Source of the DNA: Candidatus Wildermuthbacteria bacterium RIFOXYD1_FULL_50_12
GTDB lineage: Bacteria; Patescibacteriota; Minisyncoccia; Minisyncoccales; UBA10102
Direction of reading: 5' to 3'
Length of the DNA: 39,773 nt
Assembly (NCBI GenBank): GCA_001825035.1
Contig: MHUO01000004.1
Span: 83,205 to 122,977 of the forward strand
Part shown: one piece after another, positions 1-6,417 of the stretch
How positions within the stretch are numbered: position 1 is the stretch's first letter
Layout: each line of letters begins with the position of its first letter
Position numbers and translations under genes: made by a program
The notes under the pieces: generated by a model
Seen by the model: only the letters and a program-made list of their open reading frames with translations
Database searches by the model: none
What the model was told of the DNA's origin: nothing

Positions 1-162
1 GTGAGCAATATGGGAAGATTTTTCTTTTTTTCCGGACTCGCCGCGATATTCTGGCTCTTCCCACTTCTGCCTATTCAAATGACGTTTTTCCTCGGAGCTT
101 TATTTTCGCTCGGGCTGATGTTGTTGGGTAATCCGCCAAAGTTGAGGTTGCGACACGCATAG
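1..162 (+). CDS. Small hydrophobic membrane protein
   Basis: The frame is open from the first base of the window to TAG at 160-162. It gives 53 residues if the GTG at 1 is the start, or 50 from the ATG at 10. The true start may lie outside the window. The product is almost wholly hydrophobic, with two likely membrane segments (about residues 5-22 and 26-45) followed by a short basic tail. The stop is 5 bases before the glyA ATG, so the two are probably co-transcribed. I do not recognise a family. It could be a complete small membrane protein or the C-terminal end of a larger one. Confidence 0.5.
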   Translation: MSNMGRFFFFSGLAAIFWLFPLLPIQMTFFLGALFSLGLMLLGNPPKLRLRHA

Positions 163-167
163 AACCC

Positions 168-1403
168 ATGAGAACCCTGCAAAAACAAGACAAAGAGATT
201 TTTGATCTCATCAAAAAAGAAGAAAAGAGGCAGACAGAAACCATCGATCTTATTGCCTCTGAAAATTATCCGTCAAAAGCCGTGCGCGAGGCGCTGGGTT
301 CCATATATGTTGCAAAGTATTCTGAAGGCAGGCCTTACAAAAGATATTACGGCGGTATGGAGAACGTGGACGCCTTGGAAATATTGGTGGAACAGCGCGT
401 GAGAAAAGCGTTCGGAATCAGAGAAGAGTGGGCGGTGAACGTGCAACCATATTCTGGAAGCCCGGCAAATTACGCAGTATATCGCGGGATCTTGGAAAGA
501 GGAGATACTATTCTTTCTCTTGATTTGAGTCACGGAGGACACTTAACGCATGGAAGTCCCGTGAGTTTGAGCGGTACGGATTATCGCATTGTGCATTATA
601 CGGTGGACCGAAAAACCCAGCAGTTGGATTACGATGCTATAGCAAAACTTGCCTTGGAGACAAGGCCGCAGCTTATCATCGCAGGATACAGCGCGTATTC
701 AAGAATCATTGATTTTGCAGCGTTCGGGAAAATCGCCCAGAAAGTTGGGGCGCGCCTGATGGCAGATACCGCGCATATTACCGGGCTTATTATGGGAAAG
801 ATGCACCCGAGTCCCTTCCCGCACGCAGATATCGTTACCACAACCACGCACAAAACCCTGCGCGGGCCAAGGGGAGCTATGATTATCTGCAGGGAAGAGT
901 TGAGAGAAAAGATTTTTCCCAAGGTATTTCCGGGGCTCCAAGGTGGTCCGCACAATCACACCATTGCCGCCATTGGAGTCGCGCTCAAAGAAGCAATGAG
1001 TCCCGCATTCCGCGCCTACGCTTCTCAAATTGTAAAAAACGCAAAGCAACTCGCGAAAAGTTTGCAGCAGCTGGATTTTCAGATTATTTCAGGCGGCACG
1101 GACAACCATGTGATGCTCGTGGATTTGCGCAACAAAGACATCCTAGGCAAGCAGGCGCAGGAACTCTTGGAATCCTCGGGTATCGTGGCTAACCGCAATA
1201 CCATTCCCTTTGATCCCAACCCTCCTTTTAATCCCTCGGGCGTGCGCTTTGGAACGCCGGCAGTAACCACGCGGGGAATGAAAGAAAAAGAAATGAAACA
1301 GATTGCCTCGTGGATTTCAGAAGTTATTTCCAATCCCGCGTCCGCCCCCCGCGTAAAAAAAGAAGTCGCTTCCTTTTGCAAACAATTCCCCATTCCTGAC
1401 TAG
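168..1403 (+). CDS. glyA: Serine hydroxymethyltransferase
   Basis: This PLP enzyme interconverts serine plus tetrahydrofolate and glycine plus 5,10-methylene-THF in the cytoplasm, supplying one-carbon units. The 411 residues match the usual family length of about 415. Visible landmarks are the N-terminal LIASENY motif, the YYGG stretch near residue 60, and the PLP-lysine motif TTTTHKTLRGPRG with the Schiff-base lysine at residue 229. The start at 168 follows the upstream stop by 5 bases; there is no clear Shine-Dalgarno. Together with folD at 2838 it forms a folate one-carbon pair. The last 38 bases of homology (1359-1396) recur at 2057-2094, after the toxin-antitoxin genes, in the same reading frame. 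This suggests the 3' end of glyA was the target of an insertion that brought its own replacement tail. Confidence 0.97.
   Translation: MRTLQKQDKEIFDLIKKEEKRQTETIDLIASENYPSKAVREALGSIYVAKYSEGRPYKRYYGGMENVDALEILVEQRVRKAFGIREEWAVNVQPYSGSPANYAVYRGILERGDTILSLDLSHGGHLTHGSPVSLSGTDYRIVHYTVDRKTQQLDYDAIAKLALETRPQLIIAGYSAYSRIIDFAAFGKIAQKVGARLMADTAHITGLIMGKMHPSPFPHADIVTTTTHKTLRGPRGAMIICREELREKIFPKVFPGLQGGPHNHTIAAIGVALKEAMSPAFRAYASQIVKNAKQLAKSLQQLDFQIISGGTDNHVMLVDLRNKDILGKQAQELLESSGIVANRNTIPFDPNPPFNPSGVRFGTPAVTTRGMKEKEMKQIASWISEVISNPASAPRVKKEVASFCKQFPIPD
1359..1396 (+). repeat. Direct repeat, copy 1: glyA 3' end
   Basis: This 38-bp stretch encodes the C-terminal residues KEVASFCKQFPIP of glyA. It matches 2057-2094 at 37 of 38 positions. 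The single difference (T at 1370, G at 2068) is synonymous in the glyA frame. The two copies are 698 bp apart and bracket the toxin-antitoxin pair. Confidence 0.9.
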
Positions 1404-1407
1404 GTTG

Positions 1408-1436
1408 TTGACAAGAAGTAACCTATAAGTTACACT
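1408..1436 (+). promoter_or_regulatory. Promoter and putative operator of the toxin-antitoxin operon
   Basis: A consensus -35 TTGACA at 1408-1413 is followed, after 17 bp, by TACACT at 1431-1436. Between and partly over them lies an inverted repeat GTAAC-CTATAA-GTTAC (1418-1433). Such a site would suit autorepression by the HTH antitoxin, as is known for HigBA/RelBE operons; the operator role is inferred. The -10 directly abuts the toxin ATG at 1437, so transcription would be expected to start inside or just after that start codon. The toxin start is therefore slightly uncertain. Confidence 0.6.
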
Positions 1437-1748
1437 ATGAGAAAGGAGGTTTTCTACGATAAGAATGCATTAAAGGAGTTGCAAGAATTGGGGGGAGCCG
1501 CCCAAAAAGAATTTCAGGCATATATTGCGATACTTGTCGAGGAAGGAAAGCTGGAATTTCCAGAGGCAAGGAAAGTGTCAAAAAATCTTTTTGAAATCAG
1601 GGTTATTCACGAGGGTGCCTATCGGGCCTTTTATGCATACATCAGAAAAGATTATATTATACTCCTCCATTTCTTTCCGAAGAAAACACAGAAAACACCT
1701 TTGAAAAATATCAAGATAGCTCAACAACGGCTTAAACAATATGAGTAA
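1437..1748 (+). CDS. higB: RelE/HigB-family toxin (Gp49-like)
   Basis: A 103-residue protein of the phage Gp49-like / HigB branch of the RelE/ParE superfamily, whose members cleave mRNA at the ribosome. Family hallmarks are the central LFEIRV strand, the AYRAFYAYI strand and the LLHFFPKKTQKTP signature before the C-terminal helix (IKIAQQRLKQYE). Toxin precedes antitoxin, the HigBA order, and the two frames overlap by 8 bases (1741-1748), implying translational coupling. The gene lies directly after glyA and inside a pair of glyA-end direct repeats. The start at 1437 keeps the normal N-terminus (basic residues then VFYDKNALKEL). The predicted promoter -10 abuts it, so a downstream start cannot be ruled out. 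Confidence 0.9.
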   Translation: MRKEVFYDKNALKELQELGGAAQKEFQAYIAILVEEGKLEFPEARKVSKNLFEIRVIHEGAYRAFYAYIRKDYIILLHFFPKKTQKTPLKNIKIAQQRLKQYE

Positions 1749-2058
1749 AAAATTTCCCCAAAAAATACAACAAGCAGTTAAAAGAGGGGATGTCATCCCG
1801 TATGAGAAGGTTCTACGTGGGTACTCCAGAGAAGATAGGGCAGAAATTGCAGAGAAAGCGCGATATCTGAAAGCTGCTATGGAGCTTCGAAAAGTACGCA
1901 AACAATTGCATCTTTCTCAAGAAGAGCTCGCCAAGAAGATGGTAGTAAAACGCGAGTTCATTTCTCGCATAGAGAGTGGGCGGCAAAACGTGACTCTCGA
2001 TACTTTGTATCGAATCGCCGAAGTTACCGGCAAAGAATTCCGTTTGAGTTTTCGATAA
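1741..2058 (+). CDS. higA: XRE-family antitoxin of the HigBA type
   Basis: A 105-residue protein with a C-terminal helix-turn-helix of the Cro/C1 (XRE) type at about residues 45-100. The segment LHLSQEELAKKMVVKREFIS followed by RIESGRQNVTLDTLYRIAEVTG is the classic HTH_3 pattern. The N-terminal 40 residues are charged and probably contact the toxin. It starts inside the toxin gene and would neutralise the toxin and repress the operon at the inverted repeat near 1418-1433. Its TAA stop (2056-2058) runs directly into the second copy of the glyA 3' end. Confidence 0.92.
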   Translation: MSKKFPQKIQQAVKRGDVIPYEKVLRGYSREDRAEIAEKARYLKAAMELRKVRKQLHLSQEELAKKMVVKREFISRIESGRQNVTLDTLYRIAEVTGKEFRLSFR

Positions 2059-2094
2059 AGAAGTCGCGTCCTTTTGCAAACAATTCCCCATTCC
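2057..2094 (+). repeat. Direct repeat, copy 2: displaced glyA 3' end
   Basis: This copy reads in the same frame as glyA as KEVASFCKQFPIP and is closed by TAG at 2095-2097, one codon earlier than the live gene (which ends PIPD). There is one synonymous mismatch to 1359-1396. It is untranslated here because it has no start. It looks like the original, displaced 3' end of glyA after insertion of the toxin-antitoxin module. Confidence 0.88.
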
Positions 2095-2122
2095 GTAGCT
2101 CTCCAGTGGGAGGGAGCCAAAT

Positions 2123-2151
2123 TTGACATTCCTGGGAACCTGTAGTATGCT
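2123..2151 (+). promoter_or_regulatory. Strong promoter with structured leader for the 2223 gene
   Basis: TTGACA at 2123-2128, a 17-bp spacer and TATGCT at 2146-2151 form a near-consensus sigma-70 promoter. The expected leader (about 2158-2206) holds two small hairpins: ACCAGCA/TGCTGGT at 2155-2169 and GGGCT/AGCCC at 2170-2187. A strong Shine-Dalgarno (AAGGAGG, 2207-2213) follows. Confidence 0.65.
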
Positions 2152-2222
2152 TTTACCAGCATTGCTGGTGGGCTTTTTGGATAGCCCGATATTACGCCAG
2201 CGAAAAAAGGAGGATGGCTCCG

Positions 2223-2750
2223 ATGCCAAAGAAGACGTTGGCTCCGGCAGTTACCCACCGACGTGGGGACAGGCAGTTCGTTCCTCCAGAGGGCGGCAGG
2301 GTCCACATCCTGCGCGTGCTGGTCCAACTGGACCGCGAATGGCAGGAAGCCATAAACGCGGCTGGGCCAGATACCCCGGCGGACTATAACGTCCGCAAGG
2401 TCGGCAACCAGTATCCGTCCCACGGCGTCGGCATCGTTGAGGCCGAGGTCATTCTGATGAACTTCGGTCCCGATGGCGGCAACTGGGACCGGGCTATCGC
2501 TTGGGCCAGCCAGTACGGCCTCAAGCGGACCAGCCCGCGGCATGTGTTCGCTATCGGCGAGCACAATCCTTGGCTGCACCACGAGCTCGTGGTGGACCCC
2601 GTGTACGTGGTGGCAACTGAAGAGTGCGCCTTCGAGGGCTACCGGAACGCGTGCCGTGTCTGGTGGCGCAGGTCTCAGCGCAAGTGCGGCCTGTACTGGG
2701 TTGAGGTCTGCGGCTATTCCAGCGACTGGTTCGCCTTCCTTCGCGAGTAA
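2223..2750 (+). CDS. Uncharacterised protein, free-standing cassette gene
   Basis: I do not recognise the family. The 175-residue product has no signal peptide or membrane segment and is rich in Trp, Arg, His and Val. It contains several short blocks that look like strands of a compact alpha/beta fold (HILRVLVQLDREWQEAI near the N-terminus; HHELVVDPVYVVATEECAFEGYRN near residue 125). An ATG at 2214 abuts the AAGGAGG at 2207-2213; the ATG at 2223 has the correct 9-base spacing and is preferred. The gene has its own near-consensus promoter, a structured leader, a strong ribosome site and a perfect terminator, and its codons are richer in G and C than its neighbours. It therefore behaves as a self-contained transcription unit, possibly acquired. 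Confidence 0.75.
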   Translation: MPKKTLAPAVTHRRGDRQFVPPEGGRVHILRVLVQLDREWQEAINAAGPDTPADYNVRKVGNQYPSHGVGIVEAEVILMNFGPDGGNWDRAIAWASQYGLKRTSPRHVFAIGEHNPWLHHELVVDPVYVVATEECAFEGYRNACRVWWRRSQRKCGLYWVEVCGYSSDWFAFLRE

Positions 2751-2774
2751 GCGTTTCGTCTTTCGAAACTGTTC

Positions 2775-2813
2775 GCCCTCGGTGTGTTACCGCACCGAGG
2801 GCTTCCTTTTTTT
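2775..2813 (+). terminator. Rho-independent terminator
   Basis: A perfect 10-bp stem, GCCCTCGGTG (2775-2784) with CACCGAGGGC (2793-2802), extended inward by G-C and T-G pairs around a TTAC loop, is followed by a T-rich tract ending in seven Ts (2807-2813). It ends the 2223 gene. Confidence 0.93.
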
Positions 2814-2837
2814 GGGGCGCATTGTAAAATATATGAT

Positions 2838-3659
2838 ATGGCGCAGTTGATGTACGGAGAAAAAATCGCAGAGGAGATTTTGAAAGAACTGGCAAAACAG
2901 AAACGGAAGCGGCGACCAAAGCTTGTGGTATTTCAAGTGGGGGAGAACGCAATTTCCGCCCGCTACCTTCGCGAGAAAGAAGAGGCGGCAGGGCGCATTG
3001 GCGTTCGGTTTTCCTTGGTGAAATTTCCCAAAGGCACTTCGCAAAAAAAAGTGAAGGAGGCGGTTGAAAAAGCGGGACGGTCGCAGTCGGTTGCGGGCAT
3101 TGTGGTGCAGCTGCCGTTGCCTGCAAAGTTTGCGGCGCAGGATATTTTGGACGCCATTCCTTTGGAAAAAGATGTGGACGTACTTTCTTCCCATGCGTTT
3201 GGTTTGTTTGCCTTGGGAAAACTGCCTATCGTTCCGCCCACGGCGCACGCGATTATGCTGCTTCTTGAACGGTACCGCGTCGCATGGCAGGGGAAACATA
3301 TCGTGGTTGTGGGAGCGGGCCGGCTGGTCGGCCTTCCCACCATGCTGTCGCTTGTGGCGGAGAAAGCGACGTTTAGCTCCGTGAACGAAAAAACAAAATC
3401 GCTCGCCTCCTTCACCAAACAGGCAGATATTCTCATTTCGGGCGTGGGGAAACCAAAGATTATTAAAAGCTCTATGCTTAAAAAAGGAGCGGTGGTTATT
3501 GACGCCGGGACTTCATTGGAAAAAGGGGCAACTTCCGGCGATGTGGATTTTAACAACGTGGTAAGCAAGGTGCGCGCCATTACCCCGGTGCCCGGAGGCG
3601 TTGGGCCCCTTACGGTGGCATGCCTTTTGGAAAATCTTTTTATTCTCTCTGCGCAATAG
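2838..3659 (+). CDS. folD: Bifunctional methylene-THF dehydrogenase / methenyl-THF cyclohydrolase
   Basis: FolD oxidises 5,10-methylene-THF and hydrolyses the product to 10-formyl-THF, linking to glyA upstream. The start at 2838 gives 273 residues (family about 285); the open frame runs further up only through the terminator. The catalytic Y43-x3-K47 pair, the GIVVQLPLP block with Gln91, KDVD with Asp114, a Rossmann region near residue 155 (VVVGAGRLVGLP) and the C-terminal ITPVPGGVGPLT signature are all present. Several usually strict positions differ: KDVDG is KDVDV, PCTPxG is PPTAHA, and VGRSxxVGxP is VGAGRLVGLP. Cofactor choice may therefore differ from the E. coli enzyme. No Shine-Dalgarno is visible. 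Confidence 0.93.
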   Translation: MAQLMYGEKIAEEILKELAKQKRKRRPKLVVFQVGENAISARYLREKEEAAGRIGVRFSLVKFPKGTSQKKVKEAVEKAGRSQSVAGIVVQLPLPAKFAAQDILDAIPLEKDVDVLSSHAFGLFALGKLPIVPPTAHAIMLLLERYRVAWQGKHIVVVGAGRLVGLPTMLSLVAEKATFSSVNEKTKSLASFTKQADILISGVGKPKIIKSSMLKKGAVVIDAGTSLEKGATSGDVDFNNVVSKVRAITPVPGGVGPLTVACLLENLFILSAQ

Positions 3660-3697
3660 CTGTGGAAAAAACATTTCGCGTGCCGCCTTGGGTAGAG

Positions 3698-3703
3698 TAT
3701 AAT
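3698..3703 (+). promoter_or_regulatory. -10 element upstream of the MscS-like gene
   Basis: A perfect TATAAT at 3698-3703 lies in an AT-rich stretch 30 bases before the ATG at 3734. Only a weak -35 (TTTCGC, 3674-3679, 18-bp spacer) precedes it. Confidence 0.5.
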
Positions 3704-3733
3704 AAAATTATTATTAATATTAATGCATAAACG

Positions 3734-5236
3734 ATGTCGAATTTAAATTTTTTAGATGAAATCGCAATAAGTTTTGGATCGTATCTGCCAAGCTTAGTGG
3801 GCGCGCTGGCAGTTCTCCTTTTGGGCTGGATTGTTGCCTTGCTGATAGCAGGGATCGTGCGGGGATTGTTGCGCCGCACCACGTTAGACGAGCGCATTGC
3901 GGCATGGCTTATGGGGAAGCGCGATACGGAAGGGGTGAACGTGGAACAGTGGATCGCAAAGCTCGTGTTTTACTTTATCTTGCTGTTTGCCTTGGTCGCG
4001 TTTTTTGAAACACTCGGGCTTTCTCTCATTGCCTCTTCGCTTGACAGCTTCCTCGGCCAGATTTTTTCATACATTCCTCGCCTGATTGAGGCAGGGTTCG
4101 TGCTTTTGATTGCCTGGATTTTGGCTACCGCCTCGCGGCTTATCGCCCGGCGCGTGCTGGGTTTGGCAAAGATAGACAGAGAGCTTGAGGTGCGAGCGGG
4201 GCTGCGGCATGAAAAGGCGGCGCCTCTTTCGCGCACCCTTTCTGAGGCCGTGTACTGGCTTGTGTTTCTCTTGTTTTTGCCGGCACTCTTGGATGCTTTG
4301 GCGCTTCACGGGCTCTTGGAGCCGGTGCAGGGAATGAGCAACAAAGTCCTTACATTTCTGCCGAATCTTCTGGCAGCGGGGCTTTTGGTGTTCGTGGGGT
4401 GGTTTGCGGCCCGCATCGTGCAGAGAATCGTGACGAATCTGCTTGCGGCCTTGGGCGCCGATCGTCTTTCAGAGCGTGTCGGGATTATGCAGATTTTGGG
4501 AACTCAAACGCTTTCTTCAATGCTCGGAGTGGTGGCGTACGTGCTCGTGCTTATTCCCGTGCTTATAGCGAGCTTGAACGCGCTCGGGCTGGACGCAGTT
4601 ACGAATCCCGCGAGCAACATGCTGGCAATCATACTTGCGGCCATTCCTTCCATCTTTGCCGCAGGAATTGTGATGCTGTTTGCTTATATCGCAGGCCGCG
4701 TGGTGAGCGGACTCGTAAGCAATTTGCTTGCTGCCATAGGATTTGATAAGGTGTTAACTTTGCTGGGCTTAGGGAAGGAAATGCGAGGATCGCGAAAGCC
4801 GTCCGAAATCGTTGGATACCTCGTGCTGGTGGCCATATTGCTGTTTTCCTTTATTGAGGCGATGCGGCTGTTGGGCTTTGAAGTTGTTGCGGCCCTCACC
4901 GCGGAATTCATTGTGTTTTCCGGTCATATCATCTTGGGCCTCGTGATTTTCGCGATTGGGCTGTATCTTGCGGGCGTGGCTTCAAAAGCGCTGGCGCACG
5001 GAAGAGGCAGACAGGCGCACTTTTTGGCTTTGTCAGCGAGAGTCGCCATTCTTGCGTTCGCAGGAGCCATGGCTTTGCGCCAGATGGGTTTGGCTGACGA
5101 GATTGTGAGCATCGCATTCGGGCTCACCTTGGGCGCGGTTGCCGTGGCTGTTGCTCTCGCGTTTGGCTTGGGAGGCCGCGACGTGGCGGCAAAACATTTG
5201 GAGGAATGGACGAAATCCTTGAAGAGAAGGCGGTGA
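3734..5236 (+). CDS. Multi-repeat mechanosensitive-channel-like membrane protein
   Basis: A 500-residue integral membrane protein built from about five copies of the conserved TM-helix repeat (Pfam TM_helix, PF05552). Each copy reads roughly as P-x-L/I-x-x-A-x-x-x-L-x-x-W/Y-I-x-A-x-x-x-x-x-I-V, at about residues 15-55, 110-150, 208-250, 295-340 and 390-430. The C-terminal segment (about 465-490), rich in Gly and Ala and ending LAFGLGGRDVAAKHLEEW, resembles the pore-lining TM3 of MscS. The cytoplasmic beta and alpha/beta vestibule of MscS is absent. Membership of the MscS-related TM-helix family is clear; channel activity is inferred. It has its own -10 at 3698 and ends 23 bases before the next gene start. 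Confidence 0.85.
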   Translation: MSNLNFLDEIAISFGSYLPSLVGALAVLLLGWIVALLIAGIVRGLLRRTTLDERIAAWLMGKRDTEGVNVEQWIAKLVFYFILLFALVAFFETLGLSLIASSLDSFLGQIFSYIPRLIEAGFVLLIAWILATASRLIARRVLGLAKIDRELEVRAGLRHEKAAPLSRTLSEAVYWLVFLLFLPALLDALALHGLLEPVQGMSNKVLTFLPNLLAAGLLVFVGWFAARIVQRIVTNLLAALGADRLSERVGIMQILGTQTLSSMLGVVAYVLVLIPVLIASLNALGLDAVTNPASNMLAIILAAIPSIFAAGIVMLFAYIAGRVVSGLVSNLLAAIGFDKVLTLLGLGKEMRGSRKPSEIVGYLVLVAILLFSFIEAMRLLGFEVVAALTAEFIVFSGHIILGLVIFAIGLYLAGVASKALAHGRGRQAHFLALSARVAILAFAGAMALRQMGLADEIVSIAFGLTLGAVAVAVALAFGLGGRDVAAKHLEEWTKSLKRRR

Positions 5237-5259
5237 GAGCTTTTGCAAAGGAGGACAAG

Positions 5260-6285
5260 ATGGCAGAAAGGGAACTAACTGCTGCTCAGCTTATGGACCT
5301 GACGCTTGGGTTCACAAAAATCCAAGCACTCGGGGCCGCCCTGGACTTTGTGTTGTTTACAAAGCTTTCGGGCGGAAAGGGCGTGAATGTTCCGGAAGCC
5401 GCCGACTTGCTAAGAATAGAAGAACGGCCGGCCAGGGCGCTGCTCATCTTTTGCGCGGCTCTTGGCCTGCTCGAGAGGCGGGAGGACGGCCGTTACTACA
5501 ACTCGCCTCTTTCAGAAAAGTTTCTCGTGCGGGGCAAACCCGACTATTTTGGCGGGTGGGCGATCATGGCAAGAGATCGGTTGTTCCCCGCTTGGATGGG
5601 ATTGACCGAGGCGCTCAGAACAAACCGCCCGCGGACATGGAAAGAGGGATCCGGGCACTTTGAGTCCATATACTCCCAGTCCGGGGAGTTGCGGACGTTC
5701 CTGGAAGGAATGCACTCTTTGAGCATCCATTCCGGGAGGGCTCTGGCTGAGGCGCTTGATTTTTCCTCGTATGGTCGCCTGCTGGATGTTGGCGGAGGAT
5801 CGGGCGCGTACGCCATCGCGGTGCTGGAGCACCACCCTCATCTTCGGGGGGCAGTTTTTGACCTTCCTTCGACCTTGGAAGTCGCGCAAGAGAAAATAGC
5901 AGGGGCTGGGTTATCCGGGCGTCTTAAAACCATTGGCGGCGACTTTTTCAAAGAAGAATTGCCGGCGGGATTTGATGTCCATCTGCTGTCAATGATTCTT
6001 CACGACTGGCCCCCCAAGGAGAATCTCGCGATTCTTCAAGCATGTTTTGACGCGTTGCCCTCGGGCGGCATCGTCATCATCAGCGAGCTGATGATGGACG
6101 ACGAGGAAACCGGGCCATTGCCGGCAGCCCAGATGGCAATGAACATGGTTATCGAAAATACGGGATTCAACTATACCTGGGGAGAGTACGAGCAGCGGCT
6201 TAAGGACGCGGGATTCCGGGAGATTCGGCGGATCCCCCTGGAGTCCCCTGCTGCCAACGGGGTCATTGTTGGCAGCAAGTCATAG
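5260..6285 (+). CDS. SAM-dependent O-methyltransferase (Methyltransf_2 family)
   Basis: A 341-residue enzyme of the plant/bacterial small-molecule O-methyltransferase type (PF00891). An N-terminal winged-helix dimerisation domain (about 1-95) is followed by a Rossmann methyltransferase domain. The SAM loop LLDVGGGSGAYA lies near residue 172, and the catalytic-base motif ILHDWPPKEN, with the conserved His, near residue 248. The family methylates hydroxyls on phenolics, polyketides or carotenoids; the substrate here is unknown. The start at 5260 is chosen because AAAGGAGG (5247-5254) sits 5 bases upstream; the open frame itself begins at 5206, inside the previous gene. It has a dedicated terminator at 6302. 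Codon use is G/C-rich. No biosynthetic partners are nearby. Confidence 0.9.
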   Translation: MAERELTAAQLMDLTLGFTKIQALGAALDFVLFTKLSGGKGVNVPEAADLLRIEERPARALLIFCAALGLLERREDGRYYNSPLSEKFLVRGKPDYFGGWAIMARDRLFPAWMGLTEALRTNRPRTWKEGSGHFESIYSQSGELRTFLEGMHSLSIHSGRALAEALDFSSYGRLLDVGGGSGAYAIAVLEHHPHLRGAVFDLPSTLEVAQEKIAGAGLSGRLKTIGGDFFKEELPAGFDVHLLSMILHDWPPKENLAILQACFDALPSGGIVIISELMMDDEETGPLPAAQMAMNMVIENTGFNYTWGEYEQRLKDAGFREIRRIPLESPAANGVIVGSKS

Positions 6286-6301
6286 CAAGACAAGAAAAGA
6301 A

Positions 6302-6334
6302 GGGGCCGGGTGTCTATCCGGCCCCCATTGTTTT
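6302..6334 (+). terminator. Rho-independent terminator after the methyltransferase
   Basis: The stem GGGGCCGG (6302-6309) pairs perfectly with CCGGCCCC (6318-6325) around an 8-base loop and is followed by CATTGTTTT. Confidence 0.88.
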
Positions 6335-6351
6335 GGGAGCGCGATTACCTG

Positions 6352-6360
6352 TGTTATAAT
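6352..6360 (+). promoter_or_regulatory. Extended -10 promoter for the substrate-binding protein/kinase pair
   Basis: TG-T-TATAAT at 6352-6360 is a perfect extended -10. The -35 region is weak, as expected for this class. It lies just after the terminator and 57 bases before the ATG at 6418. Confidence 0.65.
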
Positions 6361-6417
6361 AGAACAATAACAATCAAGGTCAAAAAGTATTCATAAACTA
6401 ATCCGATTCTTTACAAT

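Noticed and set aside
2214-2222. ATG at 2214 as the start of the orphan gene
   Set aside because: It directly abuts the AAGGAGG site, leaving no spacing; the in-frame ATG at 2223 has 9 bases.
5206-5259. Longer start for the methyltransferase at 5206
   Set aside because: This adds 18 residues overlapping the membrane protein gene, while the ATG at 5260 has a strong, well-spaced ribosome site.
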